DNA of 64,000 bases from Myxococcota bacterium (lineage in GTDB: Bacteria > Myxococcota_A > Bradymonadia > UBA7976 > UBA1532), in assembly GCA_963169045.1 (NCBI GenBank), contig CAUJDF010000052.1, positions 1-64,000 of the forward strand. The letters are read 5' to 3'. Within the stretch, counting starts at the first letter, position 1. Every line of letters begins with the position of its first letter. A program made the translations under genes and the position numbers. The notes under the pieces were generated by a model that saw nothing but the letters and a program-made list of their open reading frames with translations, was not told the DNA's origin and did no database searches. Positions 10,527 through 19,148 of the stretch are shown here, in pieces.

Positions 10527-12526
10527 CGCGCCGCCTCCCGCTCCGCGCCGGCCACCGCCCCGCTCAGCGCCACGAGGTCGAGCACCAGCGTGGGGCGCCC
10601 GTCGCCGAGATCCGTCGAGCCGGTGACGCCCGGCACGCGCACCAGCGGATCCTCGAGCGGCCGCACCACCACCTCCTGCTGGCCGAGCAGGCGGTCGACG
10701 CCGAACGCGAAGGGGTGCCCCTGTCGGCGGACCACCATCGCCTTGCGCGCCGCGCCGCTCGCGCCCGGCAGCCGGAACGCGGCGTCGAGCGCGACGACCG
10801 GGATCGCCTCGCCGCGGCGCTCGAGCAGCCGCACCGCCAGGCCCTCCGCCGGCGCCGGCGCGCCGGTCATCGCCTCGGGCGACAGCTCGACGATCTCCTC
10901 GATGCTCGCCACCGGCGCCGTGAAGCGCTGCGCGCCCGCCTCGAAGGAGAAGGCGTCGACGATGGTGATCGACAGCGGCACGCGCATGACGAACGTCGTG
11001 CCGCGGCCGGGGACGCTCTGCACCTCGAGCTGCCCGCCGAGCTGCTCGACCGCCACCTGGCGCACGATGTTCATGCCCATCCCGCGGCCGCTCGTGGTGG
11101 TGGCCTCGGTGAGCGTGGAGAGCCCCGGCATCGACAGCAGCTCGAGCAGCGCGGCGTCGGTCGCCGGCGCGTCGCGGCCCGCCTGCGTCGCGACCCGCGC
11201 CCGGTCGACGCCGCTGCCGTCGTCGGCCACGGTGAGCTCGAGCTGGTTGTTGGCGCGCTCGCGGCACTCGACGCGCAACAGGCCTTCGGCGGGCTTGCCG
11301 GCGCGGGCCCGCGCCTCGGGCGCCTCGATGCCGTGGTCGACCGCGTTGCGCAGCAGGTGCACCACCGCCGGGAAGAGCCGGTCGGCCACGCTCTTGTCGA
11401 GCTCGGCGCGTCCGGCGGCGACCTCGACCCGCAGCGGCTTGCCGCTCTGCCGGCTCAAGCCGCGCACGATCAGCGGCACGCGGTCGAGCATGTCGGCCAC
11501 CGAGATCATCCGCGCGCGCATGATCGCCGCGCGCATGTCGCGGAGCTGGCGCCGGTTCTCCTTGAGGATCGGCAGGATCGAGCGCAGGTCGACGCCCTTC
11601 TCCGCGAGCCCCGCGAGCGCGGCCTCGAGCCGGTAGCGGTGGACGACGAGCGCCGACAGCTTCTCGAGCGCGTCGTCGAGGCGCGCCACCTCGACGCGGA
11701 TGACGCCGGCGCGGACGGGCTCGAGGGCCGGCCCTTCGTCCTCGGGCAGGGGCGCCGGCGCGGGGGCGCGGGCCTCGGCGACGGCGGCGGCCTCGGCCTC
11801 GTCGACCCCGGCCGCCTCGGCGACGCGCGCCGGCGTCTCCCCGGTGAGCAGCAGGATGGCGAAGACGAGGCCCGCAGGCGCCGCGTCGCTCTTCGGCGTC
11901 GACAGCGGCACGACCTTCACCACCTGCCCGAGCGCGGCGACGCGCTGCTGGACGGCGGTGATCGTCAGGCCCGCCGCGGCGCGCTCCGCCGACGGCCGGA
12001 AGTCGATGCGCACCGCGCGCAGGCCGCGCGCGACGCCGAGCTCGAGCTCCTGCCGCTCCGCGGGGCCGAGCCGCGCCGCGAGCGCCGGCTCGAGCGTCAG
12101 CCGGCCGCTCTCGGTCGGCTCGCCCGCCACCGTCGGCAGCGCGTCGAGCGCGGCGATCAGCGCCGCCGGCGCGGAGGGGACCGGCCGGCCGTGCGCCAGG
12201 GCGGCCACGCGCTGCTCGATGCCGGCGAGCGCCTGCACCAGCAGGTCGAGCGCCTGCGCCGGCAGCCGGCCGGCGGCGCGCTCCGCGGCGCGGAAGACCG
12301 TCTCCATCGCGTGGGCGAGGTCGACGATCGGGTCGGCGCCCACCATGCCCGACAGGCCCTTGATCGTGTGCAGCGACCGGAAGAGCTCGCGCACGGCCCG
12401 CGGGTGCGGGCGCCCCTCGCGGAGCGCCGCCTCGACCTCGCCGATGTGGTCGCGGGCGGACTTGAGGTGGTCCTCGACCTCGGCGAGGTAGCCGGCGAGG
12501 AACTCGTTGACGTCGAAGGTGCTCAC
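10523..12526 (-). CDS. cheA: CheA: chemosensory histidine kinase
   Basis: 667 residues. HPt domain at ~1-110 with phospho-acceptor His53 (FRSLHTIKG). An Ala/Pro-rich linker region holds no obvious CheY-binding P2 domain. The dimerisation helices are followed by the ATPase domain, with N-box HLLRNAVDHGIE (~390), G1 DDGSGVD (~434) and G2 GRGMGMNIV (~479). A CheW-like P5 domain runs from ~530 to the end. The GTG start at 12526 overlaps the response-regulator stop (GTGA). There is no C-terminal receiver, unlike FrzE. Expected partners are CheW, the MCP, the CheY-like protein and CheB. Confidence 0.95.
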   Translation of the reverse strand: MSTFDVNEFLAGYLAEVEDHLKSARDHIGEVEAALREGRPHPRAVRELFRSLHTIKGLSGMVGADPIVDLAHAMETVFRAAERAAGRLPAQALDLLVQALAGIEQRVAALAHGRPVPSAPAALIAALDALPTVAGEPTESGRLTLEPALAARLGPAERQELELGVARGLRAVRIDFRPSAERAAAGLTITAVQQRVAALGQVVKVVPLSTPKSDAAPAGLVFAILLLTGETPARVAEAAGVDEAEAAAVAEARAPAPAPLPEDEGPALEPVRAGVIRVEVARLDDALEKLSALVVHRYRLEAALAGLAEKGVDLRSILPILKENRRQLRDMRAAIMRARMISVADMLDRVPLIVRGLSRQSGKPLRVEVAAGRAELDKSVADRLFPAVVHLLRNAVDHGIEAPEARARAGKPAEGLLRVECRERANNQLELTVADDGSGVDRARVATQAGRDAPATDAALLELLSMPGLSTLTEATTTSGRGMGMNIVRQVAVEQLGGQLEVQSVPGRGTTFVMRVPLSITIVDAFSFEAGAQRFTAPVASIEEIVELSPEAMTGAPAPAEGLAVRLLERRGEAIPVVALDAAFRLPGASGAARKAMVVRRQGHPFAFGVDRLLGQQEVVVRPLEDPLVRVPGVTGSTDLGDGRPTLVLDLVALSGAVAGAEREAAR

Positions 12527-12909
12527 CCCGGCTGCGCCGCGCGCGCGTCGAGCAGCTCGGCGACCGCGCCGAGGATCTGTTCGGGCGCGAAGGGCTTCGT
12601 CAGGTAGCGGTCGGCGCCTGCCGCGAGCGCACGCTCGCGCGACGTCTCGTCGCCCCGCGTCGTCACCACCACGATCGGCAGCGCGCGGAGGCGATCTTGC
12701 GAGCGGACGAACTCGATGACTTCGAGTCCCCCGATGTCGGGCATGTTCAGGTCGAGGACGACGAGGTCGAAGGCCTCGAGCGAGAGCTGCTCGATGGCTT
12801 CGAGGCCGCTCGCCGCCTGACCGAACACGAGGCCGGACCGGGCCCGCAGGCAGGCGATGACCATCTGCCGCATCACCTGGCTGTCGTCGACCACGAGGAC
12901 CTTGGACAC
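12523..12909 (-). CDS. CheY-like single-domain response regulator
   Basis: 128 residues, receiver domain only. The acidic pocket D8-D9, phospho-acceptor D53 (VLDLNMP), the switch region VVTT and the Lys in LTKPF are all present. The GTG start at 12909 has GGAGGA 6-7 nt upstream. It is the first gene of the chemosensory operon and is coupled to cheA by a 4-nt overlap. It probably carries the CheA output. No flagellar or pilus gene is next to it, so the downstream target (motility, development or other) cannot be told from the window. Confidence 0.93.
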   Translation of the reverse strand: MSKVLVVDDSQVMRQMVIACLRARSGLVFGQAASGLEAIEQLSLEAFDLVVLDLNMPDIGGLEVIEFVRSQDRLRALPIVVVTTRGDETSRERALAAGADRYLTKPFAPEQILGAVAELLDARAAQPG

Positions 12910-13029
12910 GGGCCATCCTCCGACCGGGCGGCGATGGTGTCACATCGGAACCCGGCATCCAAACCTGTTGACGAGAGACGTCTCGGCACAGAAAAGTGGC
13001 GCGCCGCGCGGCCTGCGGGAGGCAGGTAG
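12910..13029. promoter_or_regulatory. Divergent promoter region between the chemosensory operon and a hybrid kinase
   Basis: This 120-bp spacer separates oppositely transcribed signalling genes. On the plus strand TTGACG at 12968-12973 could be a -35 box. It is followed at once by the 10-bp palindrome GAGACGTCTC (12975-12984), a possible operator. GGGAGG near 13017 is the ribosome binding site for the gene at 13030. No clear -10 box is visible. Confidence 0.35.
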
Positions 13030-14157
13030 ATGCTCGACCCCGATCCCGAGACCGATCGCCGCTACACCGTCTGGGTCGTCGACGACAGCGCGACCGAGCT
13101 GGCGCGCGCCGAGAAGGCGCTCTGCCCGCCGTTCGTCGTGCGCACCTTCCCCGACGGCGCGAGCGCGCTCGAGCGCTTCGCCTCAGGCGAGCTTTGCGAC
13201 CTGCTCGTGCTCGACTGGGAGATGTCGGGCCTCTCGGGCGTCGACGTCTGCCGCTACCTGCGCGGGCCGTCGGGCGACGCGAAGCTGCCGATCCTGCTGC
13301 TGACGGTCCATCGCGACACCGAGCGCGTCGTGGAGGGCCTCGAGGCCGGCGCCAACGACTTCCAGTCGAAGCCGTTCGTGCCGGCCGAGCTCCGCGCGCG
13401 CGTCGCGGCGCTCATCCGCGCCAAGCAGCTGCGCGACCGGGTGGAGCAGGCCGAGCGCCGCCGCGCCGAGGACGCCGAAGAGCGGGCCCGCCTGCAGGAC
13501 CTCTACCTCGGCATCATCGGCCACGATCTGCGCAATCCGCTCGGCGCCATCCTCAACGCCGCGCAGCTCGTGGAGCTCGCCGATCTCGACGACGCCCAGC
13601 GGCGGGACCTCGCCGGTCGCATCGCCAAGAGCGCCCGCCGCATGGGGGAGATGATCGAGCAGATCCTCGACGTCACGCGCACGCGGCTCGGCGGCGGCAT
13701 CCCGATCCGGCCCGCGCCCGCCGACGTCCACGACGTCTGCCGGCGCGTGGTCGAGGAGATCGCGCTCGCGCACCCCGGCAGCGACCTGCGCTTCCAGGCC
13801 CGCGGCGACGGCGCCGGCCGCTGGGACGCCGGACGCGTGGCGCAGGCGGTCTCGAACCTGATCGCGAACGCCGTCCAGCACGGCGCGCCCGCGACGCCGG
13901 TCACGGTGCGCACGTCCGCCGAGGGCGCGGGCGTGGTCGTCGAGGTCCACAACGAGGGCCCGAAAATCCCGCCCGACCGCGTGGCGTCGCTGTTCGACCC
14001 TTTCAGCCGCCTCGGCGGGCGCCACGGGAACGTCGCGGGGCTGGGCCTCGGGCTGTACATCGCCCAGCAGATCGTCGCCGCCCACGGCGGCGAGATCACG
14101 GTGCGCAGCGACGACGGCACGACGTTCCGCGTCTGGCTCCCCCGCGACCGCGCCTGA
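13030..14157 (+). CDS. Receiver-histidine kinase hybrid
   Basis: 375 residues, soluble. An N-terminal receiver (~10-128) has D18-D19, phospho-acceptor D62 (VLDWEMSG) and K114 (SKPF). A coiled coil follows, then a HisKA dimerisation domain with His165 (IIGHDLRNPLGA). The ATPase has its N-box around SNLIANAVQHG, a degenerate G1 (VHNEGPKIP, where D.G.G is expected) and G2 GLGLGLYI. The ATP-lid Asp is replaced, yet the glycine-rich G2 is intact, so activity is plausible. The GGGAGG site gives a confident ATG at 13030. It is divergent from the chemosensory operon, so cross-talk is possible but unproven. Confidence 0.92.
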   Translation: MLDPDPETDRRYTVWVVDDSATELARAEKALCPPFVVRTFPDGASALERFASGELCDLLVLDWEMSGLSGVDVCRYLRGPSGDAKLPILLLTVHRDTERVVEGLEAGANDFQSKPFVPAELRARVAALIRAKQLRDRVEQAERRRAEDAEERARLQDLYLGIIGHDLRNPLGAILNAAQLVELADLDDAQRRDLAGRIAKSARRMGEMIEQILDVTRTRLGGGIPIRPAPADVHDVCRRVVEEIALAHPGSDLRFQARGDGAGRWDAGRVAQAVSNLIANAVQHGAPATPVTVRTSAEGAGVVVEVHNEGPKIPPDRVASLFDPFSRLGGRHGNVAGLGLGLYIAQQIVAAHGGEITVRSDDGTTFRVWLPRDRA

Positions 14158-14216
14158 CGGCGCAGTGACGCACGTCGCTGTTGCCACGGGCCGCCGGGCC
14201 CGGCTACAAGCGCGGC

Positions 14217-15143
14217 ATGCTCCTCGCCATGAGCGGCGTCCGCAAACGGTTCGGCGCGACGCTCGCCCTCGAGAACGTCACCTTCTCCATCGAAGGCCGG
14301 GCCGTCGGCCTGCTCGGCCCCAACGGCGCCGGCAAGACGACGCTGATGAAGGTCTGCCTCGGGCTGACGGCGCCCGACGCCGGCGACGTGCGCGTCCTCG
14401 ATCTCGACGCGGTGCGCGACCCCAACGCGGTGCGCGCGCGCCTCGGCTACGCCGCCGAGGGACCGGGACGCATCCCCGGCCTGTCGGGCCTCGAGTCGGT
14501 GGCCTACGCCGCCGAGCTGTGCGGCGTCCCGCGGCGCGAGGCGCTGCTGCGCGCCCACGACATGCTCGACCTCGTCGGCCTCGACGAGTCGCGCTACCGC
14601 CCCGTCGAGACGTTCAGCACCGGCATGCACCAGCGCGTGAAGCTCGCCATGGCGCTGGTGCACGACCCGGAGCTCGTGCTGCTCGACGAGCCGACGAGCG
14701 GCCTCGACCCCGAGAGCCGCGACGAGCTGCTCGACCTGATCGCGCAGCTGCGCGATCGCCAGGGCCCGGCGGTGCTGCTGTCGACGCACCTGCTGCACGA
14801 CGTGGAGCGCACCTGCGACGCCTGCGTGATCATGCAGGCGGGCCGGGTGCTGTTCGCCGGGCGCCTCGACGAGCTGCGGCAGTTCGCGCCCGCCACCTGG
14901 GAGCTGCGCCTCGGCGAGCCGTCGCCGGCGCTCGCCTTGGCGCTGACGCGGCGCGGCGCCCGCGTCGAGCCCGGGCCGCGCCGCGAGATCGTGTACGTCA
15001 CGCTGCCCGACGGCGCGGGCCCCGACGTGCTGTGGGCCGAGGCGGCGGCGCTGCGGCTGCCGATCGTCCACCTCGAGCCGCGCGCGTCGAGCCTCGAGGA
15101 GGCCTTCTTCGAGAAGATCGGCGTCCCGATGGGGGGCCGATGA
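14217..15143 (+). CDS. ABC transporter ATPase (ABC-2 type), first pair
   Basis: About 308 residues. Walker A GPNGAGKTT, a variant signature FSTGMHQRVKLA, Walker B LVLLDEPTSGLDPE and the H-loop STHLLHD are all present. The C-terminal ~100 residues form the accessory region common in exporter-type ATPases of the CcmA/NatA/DrrA group. It starts at ATG 14217 (alternative 14229); there is no clear ribosome binding site. Its TGA overlaps the permease ATG (ATGA), the first of four coupled genes. Substrate unknown. Confidence 0.9.
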   Translation: MLLAMSGVRKRFGATLALENVTFSIEGRAVGLLGPNGAGKTTLMKVCLGLTAPDAGDVRVLDLDAVRDPNAVRARLGYAAEGPGRIPGLSGLESVAYAAELCGVPRREALLRAHDMLDLVGLDESRYRPVETFSTGMHQRVKLAMALVHDPELVLLDEPTSGLDPESRDELLDLIAQLRDRQGPAVLLSTHLLHDVERTCDACVIMQAGRVLFAGRLDELRQFAPATWELRLGEPSPALALALTRRGARVEPGPRREIVYVTLPDGAGPDVLWAEAAALRLPIVHLEPRASSLEEAFFEKIGVPMGGR

Positions 15144-16051
15144 ACGGCGAGCGCATCTACGCGGTCGGCTACCGGCCGCTCGACTTCAAAGGGCGCCGGC
15201 AGAGCCCGCCGTGGCCCATCGCGCGCACGATGCTCTTGCTGGCCTGGCGCAAGCGCGCCACGAAGGTGGCGCTGCTCTTCTGCCTCGCCGTCGTCGGCGG
15301 CCACGGCCTGTGGCTCGTCGCGCAGCTGCTCTTCCGGCGGTACGCCGGCGAGATGGGCGGCGCGCACATGCTCGCCGTCGACCAGCTCGTCGGGCAGGCG
15401 CAGGAGGTCTTCGCCGCCTTCCTGAGCATGCAGTTCTTCGTCACCGCGGTGGCGCTCTCGGTCATCGCCGGCGGCGCCGTCGCCGAGGACCGCGCCGCCG
15501 GCGCGTTCGAGCTCTACTTCGCGCGGCCGCTGACGCCGCGGCAGTACGCCGTCGGCAAGCTGCTCGGGGCGGGGCTCGTGCCGGCCGCGACGCTCGTGCT
15601 GCCCTCGCTGCTGCTGTGGATCGTGGCGGTGGGCGTCGCGCCGCCGGCCCTGCGCGCGCAGCTCTGGTGGCTCGTGGTGCCGGCGCTCGCCGGCGCGCTC
15701 CTCGCCGCCGCGACGCTGACCGCGACCGTCGTCGGCCTGAGCGCCCTGGGGCGCAAGGCGCGGACGGTCGGCGTCGTCTACGTCGGCGGCCTCATCCTGC
15801 TGTCGGGCGTCGCCGAGGGCCTCGCCGCCGGCGGCGTCGGCTGGGCCGGCTACCTCGCGCCGGAGCGCGACTTGCGCACCGTCGCCGACACGCTGCTGAA
15901 CGTCGGCCTGCCGAGCGTCGGCGCGCAGTTCCTGCCGCATCGGCCGCAGGCCAACCCCGACGCGCTGCTGTCGGCCGCCGGCCTGCTGGCCTACGCCGCC
16001 GCCGGCCTCGGCGCGCTGTGGTGGCGGCTGCGCGCGGAGGTGAGGGCGTGA
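15140..16051 (+). CDS. ABC-2 type permease, first pair
   Basis: 303 residues. A cytoplasmic N-terminus of ~30 residues is followed by about six hydrophobic segments, starting at [20 protein letters not shown]. The motif [16 protein letters not shown] after segment 2 is typical of ABC-2 permeases. It would form the membrane half with the ATPase encoded just upstream (4-nt overlap) and is coupled downstream by a GTGA overlap to the second ATPase. Confidence 0.85.
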   Translation: MNGERIYAVGYRPLDFKGRRQSPPWPIARTMLLLAWRKRATKVALLFCLAVVGGHGLWLVAQLLFRRYAGEMGGAHMLAVDQLVGQAQEVFAAFLSMQFFVTAVALSVIAGGAVAEDRAAGAFELYFARPLTPRQYAVGKLLGAGLVPAATLVLPSLLLWIVAVGVAPPALRAQLWWLVVPALAGALLAAATLTATVVGLSALGRKARTVGVVYVGGLILLSGVAEGLAAGGVGWAGYLAPERDLRTVADTLLNVGLPSVGAQFLPHRPQANPDALLSAAGLLAYAAAGLGALWWRLRAEVRA

Positions 16052-16998
16052 GCCTCGACGCGCTCCACGTCGCCAAGGGCATGCTCGAGGCCCGCGGGGT
16101 CTCGAAGATGTTCGGCCAGGTCCGCGCCCTCAACGACGTCGACCTCGACCTCGGCCCCGGCGTCACCGGCCTGCTCGGCCCCAACGGCTCGGGCAAGTCG
16201 ACGCTGATGAAGCTGTTCGCGGGGCAGCTGCTGCCCGAGACGGGGCAGGTGCGGCTGCTCGGCGCCGATCCGTTCCGCGAGCCGAAGGCGCTGCGCGCGC
16301 TCGGCCTGTGCCCCGAGCAGGACAAGTTCTACGAGGACCTGACCGGCTTCGAGTTCGTCGAGGCGCTCACGCGGCTCCACGGCTTCTCGGCCCGCGACGC
16401 GCGGACGCACGCGGCGAAGGCGATCGAGCGTGTGGGCATGACGCGCGACGGCGTCAAGCGCCTCGAGGCGATGTCGCGGGGCATGCGCCAGCGCATCAAG
16501 ATCGCCCAGGCCATCGCCCACGACCCGCAGGTGGTGCTGCTCGACGAGCCGCTCAACGGCGCCGATCCGGTGGCGCGCGCGGACCTCATCGCGCTCGTGA
16601 AGGTGCTCGGCGACGAGGGCCGCTGCGTCGTGGTGTCGAGCCACGTGCTGCACGAGGTCGAGGCGATGACGCACCGCGTGGTGTTCATCCGGTTCGGCCG
16701 CCTGCGCGCCTTCGGCGACGTGCTGCGCCTGCGCCGCGCCCTCGAGGACCGCCCCTACCGCATCCGCGTCGAGGTGGACCGTCCGCGCGAGGTGGCCGCG
16801 CGCCTCATGCAGCTGCCGCACGTGCGCGCCACCCAGCTCGTCGACGGCGAGCTGCTCGAGCTGACGACGACCGACCTCGACGCCGCGGCGTTCGACGTCC
16901 CGGCGGCGGCGACGGCGCTCGGCACCGTGGTGCGGCGCTTCACGTCGCCCGACGCCGATCTCGAGAGCCTCTACCGCTACCTGATCCAGCAACGATGA
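16048..16998 (+). CDS. ABC transporter ATPase (ABC-2 type), second pair
   Basis: 316 residues. Walker [10 protein letters not shown], signature [13 protein letters not shown], Walker [14 protein letters not shown] and H-loop SSHVLHE are visible. The usual 'SGLDP' after Walker B reads NGADP. GTG start 16048 overlaps the previous stop. It pairs with the permease downstream (ATGA overlap). Two different ATPase/permease pairs in one overlapping operon suggest either a heteromeric exporter or two related exporters. Confidence 0.9.
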   Translation: MSLDALHVAKGMLEARGVSKMFGQVRALNDVDLDLGPGVTGLLGPNGSGKSTLMKLFAGQLLPETGQVRLLGADPFREPKALRALGLCPEQDKFYEDLTGFEFVEALTRLHGFSARDARTHAAKAIERVGMTRDGVKRLEAMSRGMRQRIKIAQAIAHDPQVVLLDEPLNGADPVARADLIALVKVLGDEGRCVVVSSHVLHEVEAMTHRVVFIRFGRLRAFGDVLRLRRALEDRPYRIRVEVDRPREVAARLMQLPHVRATQLVDGELLELTTTDLDAAAFDVPAAATALGTVVRRFTSPDADLESLYRYLIQQR

Positions 16999-17705
16999 AC
17001 GCCGAGCTGAACGCCGCCACCTTCTGGCTGGGCTTCCACCTGCGCCGCAACCTGCGCAAGCGGCCCTTCGTGCTCTGGGCCGTCGGCATCGGCCTCGGCC
17101 TCGCCATCCTGAAGTTCGGCGCGCGCATGCCGCCGGAGCCCCTGGCCGCGCTGGTGGTGCAGCTCGCCGCGCCGCTCATGTCGCTCTTCTACGGCACCGG
17201 CGCCATGCGCGAGGAGATCGAGGACCAGACGCTGACCTATAGCTTCAGCCGCCCCGTGGGCCGCCACTGGCTGTATGCGGCGCGCGTGCTGGCGTCGATC
17301 GGACCGGTGGCGGCCATCGTCATCCCCGCGGCCTTCGCCGCCGGCACCGGCCCCGGCGGCGAGCCGCTGCGCTACGCCTTCGGGGCCGCGCTCGCCACCC
17401 TGGCCTACGGCGGCTTCTTCGCGCTCGCCGGCGAGCTCATCAAGTGGCCGGCGTGGTTCGGCCTCGCCTTCCTCGTCTTCTGGGAGGGCGGCGTAGGCCA
17501 GGTGCCCGGCTTCCTCGGCCGCCTCACGCTGCTCACCCAGCTGCGCGGCGTCACCGGGATGAAGCCGGCGGGCGGCCCGTGGACGGCGTGGTGGGAGGCG
17601 CCCGATCCCGTCGGCGCCGCCGTCGCCCTCGTCGTCGTGGCGGCGGTGACGCTGTGGCTCGGCGGCCAGATCGTGCGCCGCCGCGAGTTCGTGCTCACCA
17701 AGTAG
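16995..17705 (+). CDS. ABC-2 type permease, second pair
   Basis: 236 residues with five to six hydrophobic segments (for example FVLWAVGIGLGLAILKF, VGAAVALVVVAAVTLWL). It carries the same kind of motif as the first permease (FSRPVGRHWLYAARVL). It is shorter than typical ABC-2 permeases, and the two membrane subunits may form a heterodimer. Its start overlaps the preceding ATPase by 4 nt. The stop at 17705 is 8 nt before the ABATE remnant. Confidence 0.82.
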   Translation: MNAELNAATFWLGFHLRRNLRKRPFVLWAVGIGLGLAILKFGARMPPEPLAALVVQLAAPLMSLFYGTGAMREEIEDQTLTYSFSRPVGRHWLYAARVLASIGPVAAIVIPAAFAAGTGPGGEPLRYAFGAALATLAYGGFFALAGELIKWPAWFGLAFLVFWEGGVGQVPGFLGRLTLLTQLRGVTGMKPAGGPWTAWWEAPDPVGAAVALVVVAAVTLWLGGQIVRRREFVLTK

Positions 17706-17712
17706 GCCGCCC

Positions 17713-17890
17713 ATGGCACGCCCCGAGCCCGAGTTCCTGCACCTCGGCGCCCACCTGGCGCTCGACCTCGTCAACACGTGGACGATCGACCGCGGCCGGC
17801 CGGCCGGTCGAGCGGCTCGGCGACTTCGACGCGCTGCTGCGCTGGCTGCACGTGACGCCGGCGGCGCTGCCGGCGGTGGACCGTCAGTGC
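17713..17890 (+). pseudogene. Broken ABATE/CGNR-type regulator gene (5' fragment with frameshift)
   Basis: The first ~30 codons read MARPEPEF, HLGAHLALDLVNTW, DRGRP. This matches the start of ABATE-domain proteins (pattern 'LALDLVNT'), which normally end in a CGNR zinc finger and are about 180-200 residues long. The frame then shifts within the repetitive GGCCGGCCGG near 17800; in the other frame the domain continues as RLGDFDALLRWLHVTPAAL. Homology stops where the 43-bp tandem repeat begins. No CGNR finger follows. It is probably a decayed gene cut off by the repeat; a sequencing error could explain the shift but not the missing 3' half. Confidence 0.65.
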
Positions 17891-17969
17891 GTGAACGTTC
17901 GCGGGGGTCGACAGGCTGAGGGTCGCTCAGTGCGTGAACGTTCGCGGGGGTCGACAGGCGGAGCGTGGC
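17884..17969. repeat. 43-bp tandem repeat, two copies
   Basis: The 33-nt core TCAGTGCGTGAACGTTCGCG-GGGGTCGACAGGC is identical at 17884-17916 and 17927-17959. The remaining 10 nt of each 43-nt unit match at 7 positions. A third, degenerate unit start (CCGGTGCGTGGTTCTTG) follows. Each core contains the palindromes GAACGTTC and GTCGAC. The repeat replaces the 3' part of the ABATE-type gene and lies 80-160 bp upstream of the AraC-type gene, so it could be an operator, a minisatellite or the scar of an insertion. Confidence 0.8.
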
Positions 17970-18034
17970 CCGGTGCGTGGTTCTTGCGGCGGCCAGCGTG
18001 CGGATTGGGCGGCACGGAGGCACGGCGCCGGTCG

Positions 18035-18047
18035 TATAATGCGCGCC
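18035..18047 (+). promoter_or_regulatory. Consensus -10 box of a probable leaderless promoter
   Basis: A perfect TATAAT lies at 18035-18040 and ends 7 nt before the ATG at 18048, in a locally GC-rich context. With a normal -10-to-start distance, transcription would begin at or next to the ATG, giving a leaderless mRNA. There is no convincing -35 at 17 bp spacing and no ribosome binding site. Confidence 0.6.
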
Positions 18048-19061
18048 ATGTCCCCCGTCGCCACGACCTACTCGGTACTGCCGGTGCGCCTGCTGTTGCA
18101 GAGCGCGCGCGCGTGCGGGCTCGACGACGCCGCGCTGCTGAACGCGGCCGGCGTGCAGCCGGCGCTGCTCGACGACGTGGACGCGCGCGTGCCGGCCGAG
18201 GCCGTCGAGGCGCTGTGGGACGACGTCGCGCGGCGCAGCGGCGACCCGGCCTTCGGGCTCCACATCGCCGAGCAGAGCCCGCGCGGCTCGTTCGGGGTCG
18301 TCGAGTACGTCTGCCGCAACGCCGCCACGCTCGGGCAGGCGCTGCGCACCATGACGCGCTACGCCCGCCTCGTGCACGACGGCGCCCTGCTCGACCTCGA
18401 GGTCGACGATCGCGAGGCGCGCCTGCTGCTGCGGAGCGTCGACCTGCGCGGCGGCTCGCCGAGCCTCGTCGAGTGGACGCTGACCTACGTCCTGCTCGCG
18501 GCCCGCGAGATGACCGGCACGGAGCTCGCCCCGGAGACCGCCGTCTTCCGTCACCCGACGCGCGGCGCCGCCGCCGAGTGGGCCCGCGTGTACCGGTGCC
18601 CGGTGACGTTCGGCGGTCCGTACCACGCGCTCGTCTTCGCGCCGGCGACGCTCGACCTGCCCGTGCGCCGCGCCGATCCCGCGCTCGCCCGCCTGCTCGC
18701 CGTGCACGCCGAGGAGCGCCTCGCCCGCCTGCCGCAGCCCGAGGGCTTCGGCGGCCGCCTGCGCTGGGCCATCCGCGAGCTGCTGCCCAACGGCGCCCCG
18801 CGCCTGCCCGACGTCGCGCGCCTGCTCGCCACGAGCCCGCGCTCGCTCCAGCGCCGCCTACAAGAGGAGGGGACGTCCTTCCAGGCGCTCGTGACCGAGG
18901 TGCGCAACGAGACGGCGGCGCACTACCTGACGGAGCGCGACCACGGCATCGGCGAGATCGCGTTCCTGCTCGGGTTCTCGGAGCCGAGCGCCTTCCACCG
19001 CGCGTTCAAGCGGTGGAGCGGCCGGACCCCGAGCGAGTACCGCCAGCACAAGGCGAGCTGA
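18048..19061 (+). CDS. AraC-family transcriptional regulator (arabinose-binding-type N-domain)
   Basis: 337 residues. The N-terminal ~200 residues match the AraC-type binding/dimerisation domain of the PF12625 kind (LPVRLLLQSARACGLD, then FGLHIAEQSPRGSFGVVEYV). The C-terminal HTH18 pair contains VARLLATSPRSLQRRLQEEG and IGEIAFLLGFSEPSAFHRAF. Such regulators often control lipid or xenobiotic metabolism genes, but no clear target is adjacent. An ATG at 18039 overlaps the TATAAT box, so I take 18048. Effector unknown. Confidence 0.9.
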   Translation: MSPVATTYSVLPVRLLLQSARACGLDDAALLNAAGVQPALLDDVDARVPAEAVEALWDDVARRSGDPAFGLHIAEQSPRGSFGVVEYVCRNAATLGQALRTMTRYARLVHDGALLDLEVDDREARLLLRSVDLRGGSPSLVEWTLTYVLLAAREMTGTELAPETAVFRHPTRGAAAEWARVYRCPVTFGGPYHALVFAPATLDLPVRRADPALARLLAVHAEERLARLPQPEGFGGRLRWAIRELLPNGAPRLPDVARLLATSPRSLQRRLQEEGTSFQALVTEVRNETAAHYLTERDHGIGEIAFLLGFSEPSAFHRAFKRWSGRTPSEYRQHKAS

Positions 19062-19148
19062 GGCGGGCCAGGAAGGCCCGCATGCCGAAGGCGGAGTCAC
19101 CGGCCCGAAGCGAGCGCGCGCGGGCCGGAGCCCGCGTGCGTGGGTCGA

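Noticed and set aside
12523-12909. Flagellar CheY
   Set aside because: No flagellar gene is present; the operon context only supports a chemosensory response regulator of unknown output.
13030-14157. Eighth member of the chemosensory operon
   Set aside because: It is transcribed in the opposite direction from its own promoter region, so only regulatory proximity can be claimed.
17884-17969. Possible CRISPR array
   Set aside because: Only two full units, 10-nt 'spacers' that resemble each other, and no cas gene nearby; it is a tandem repeat.
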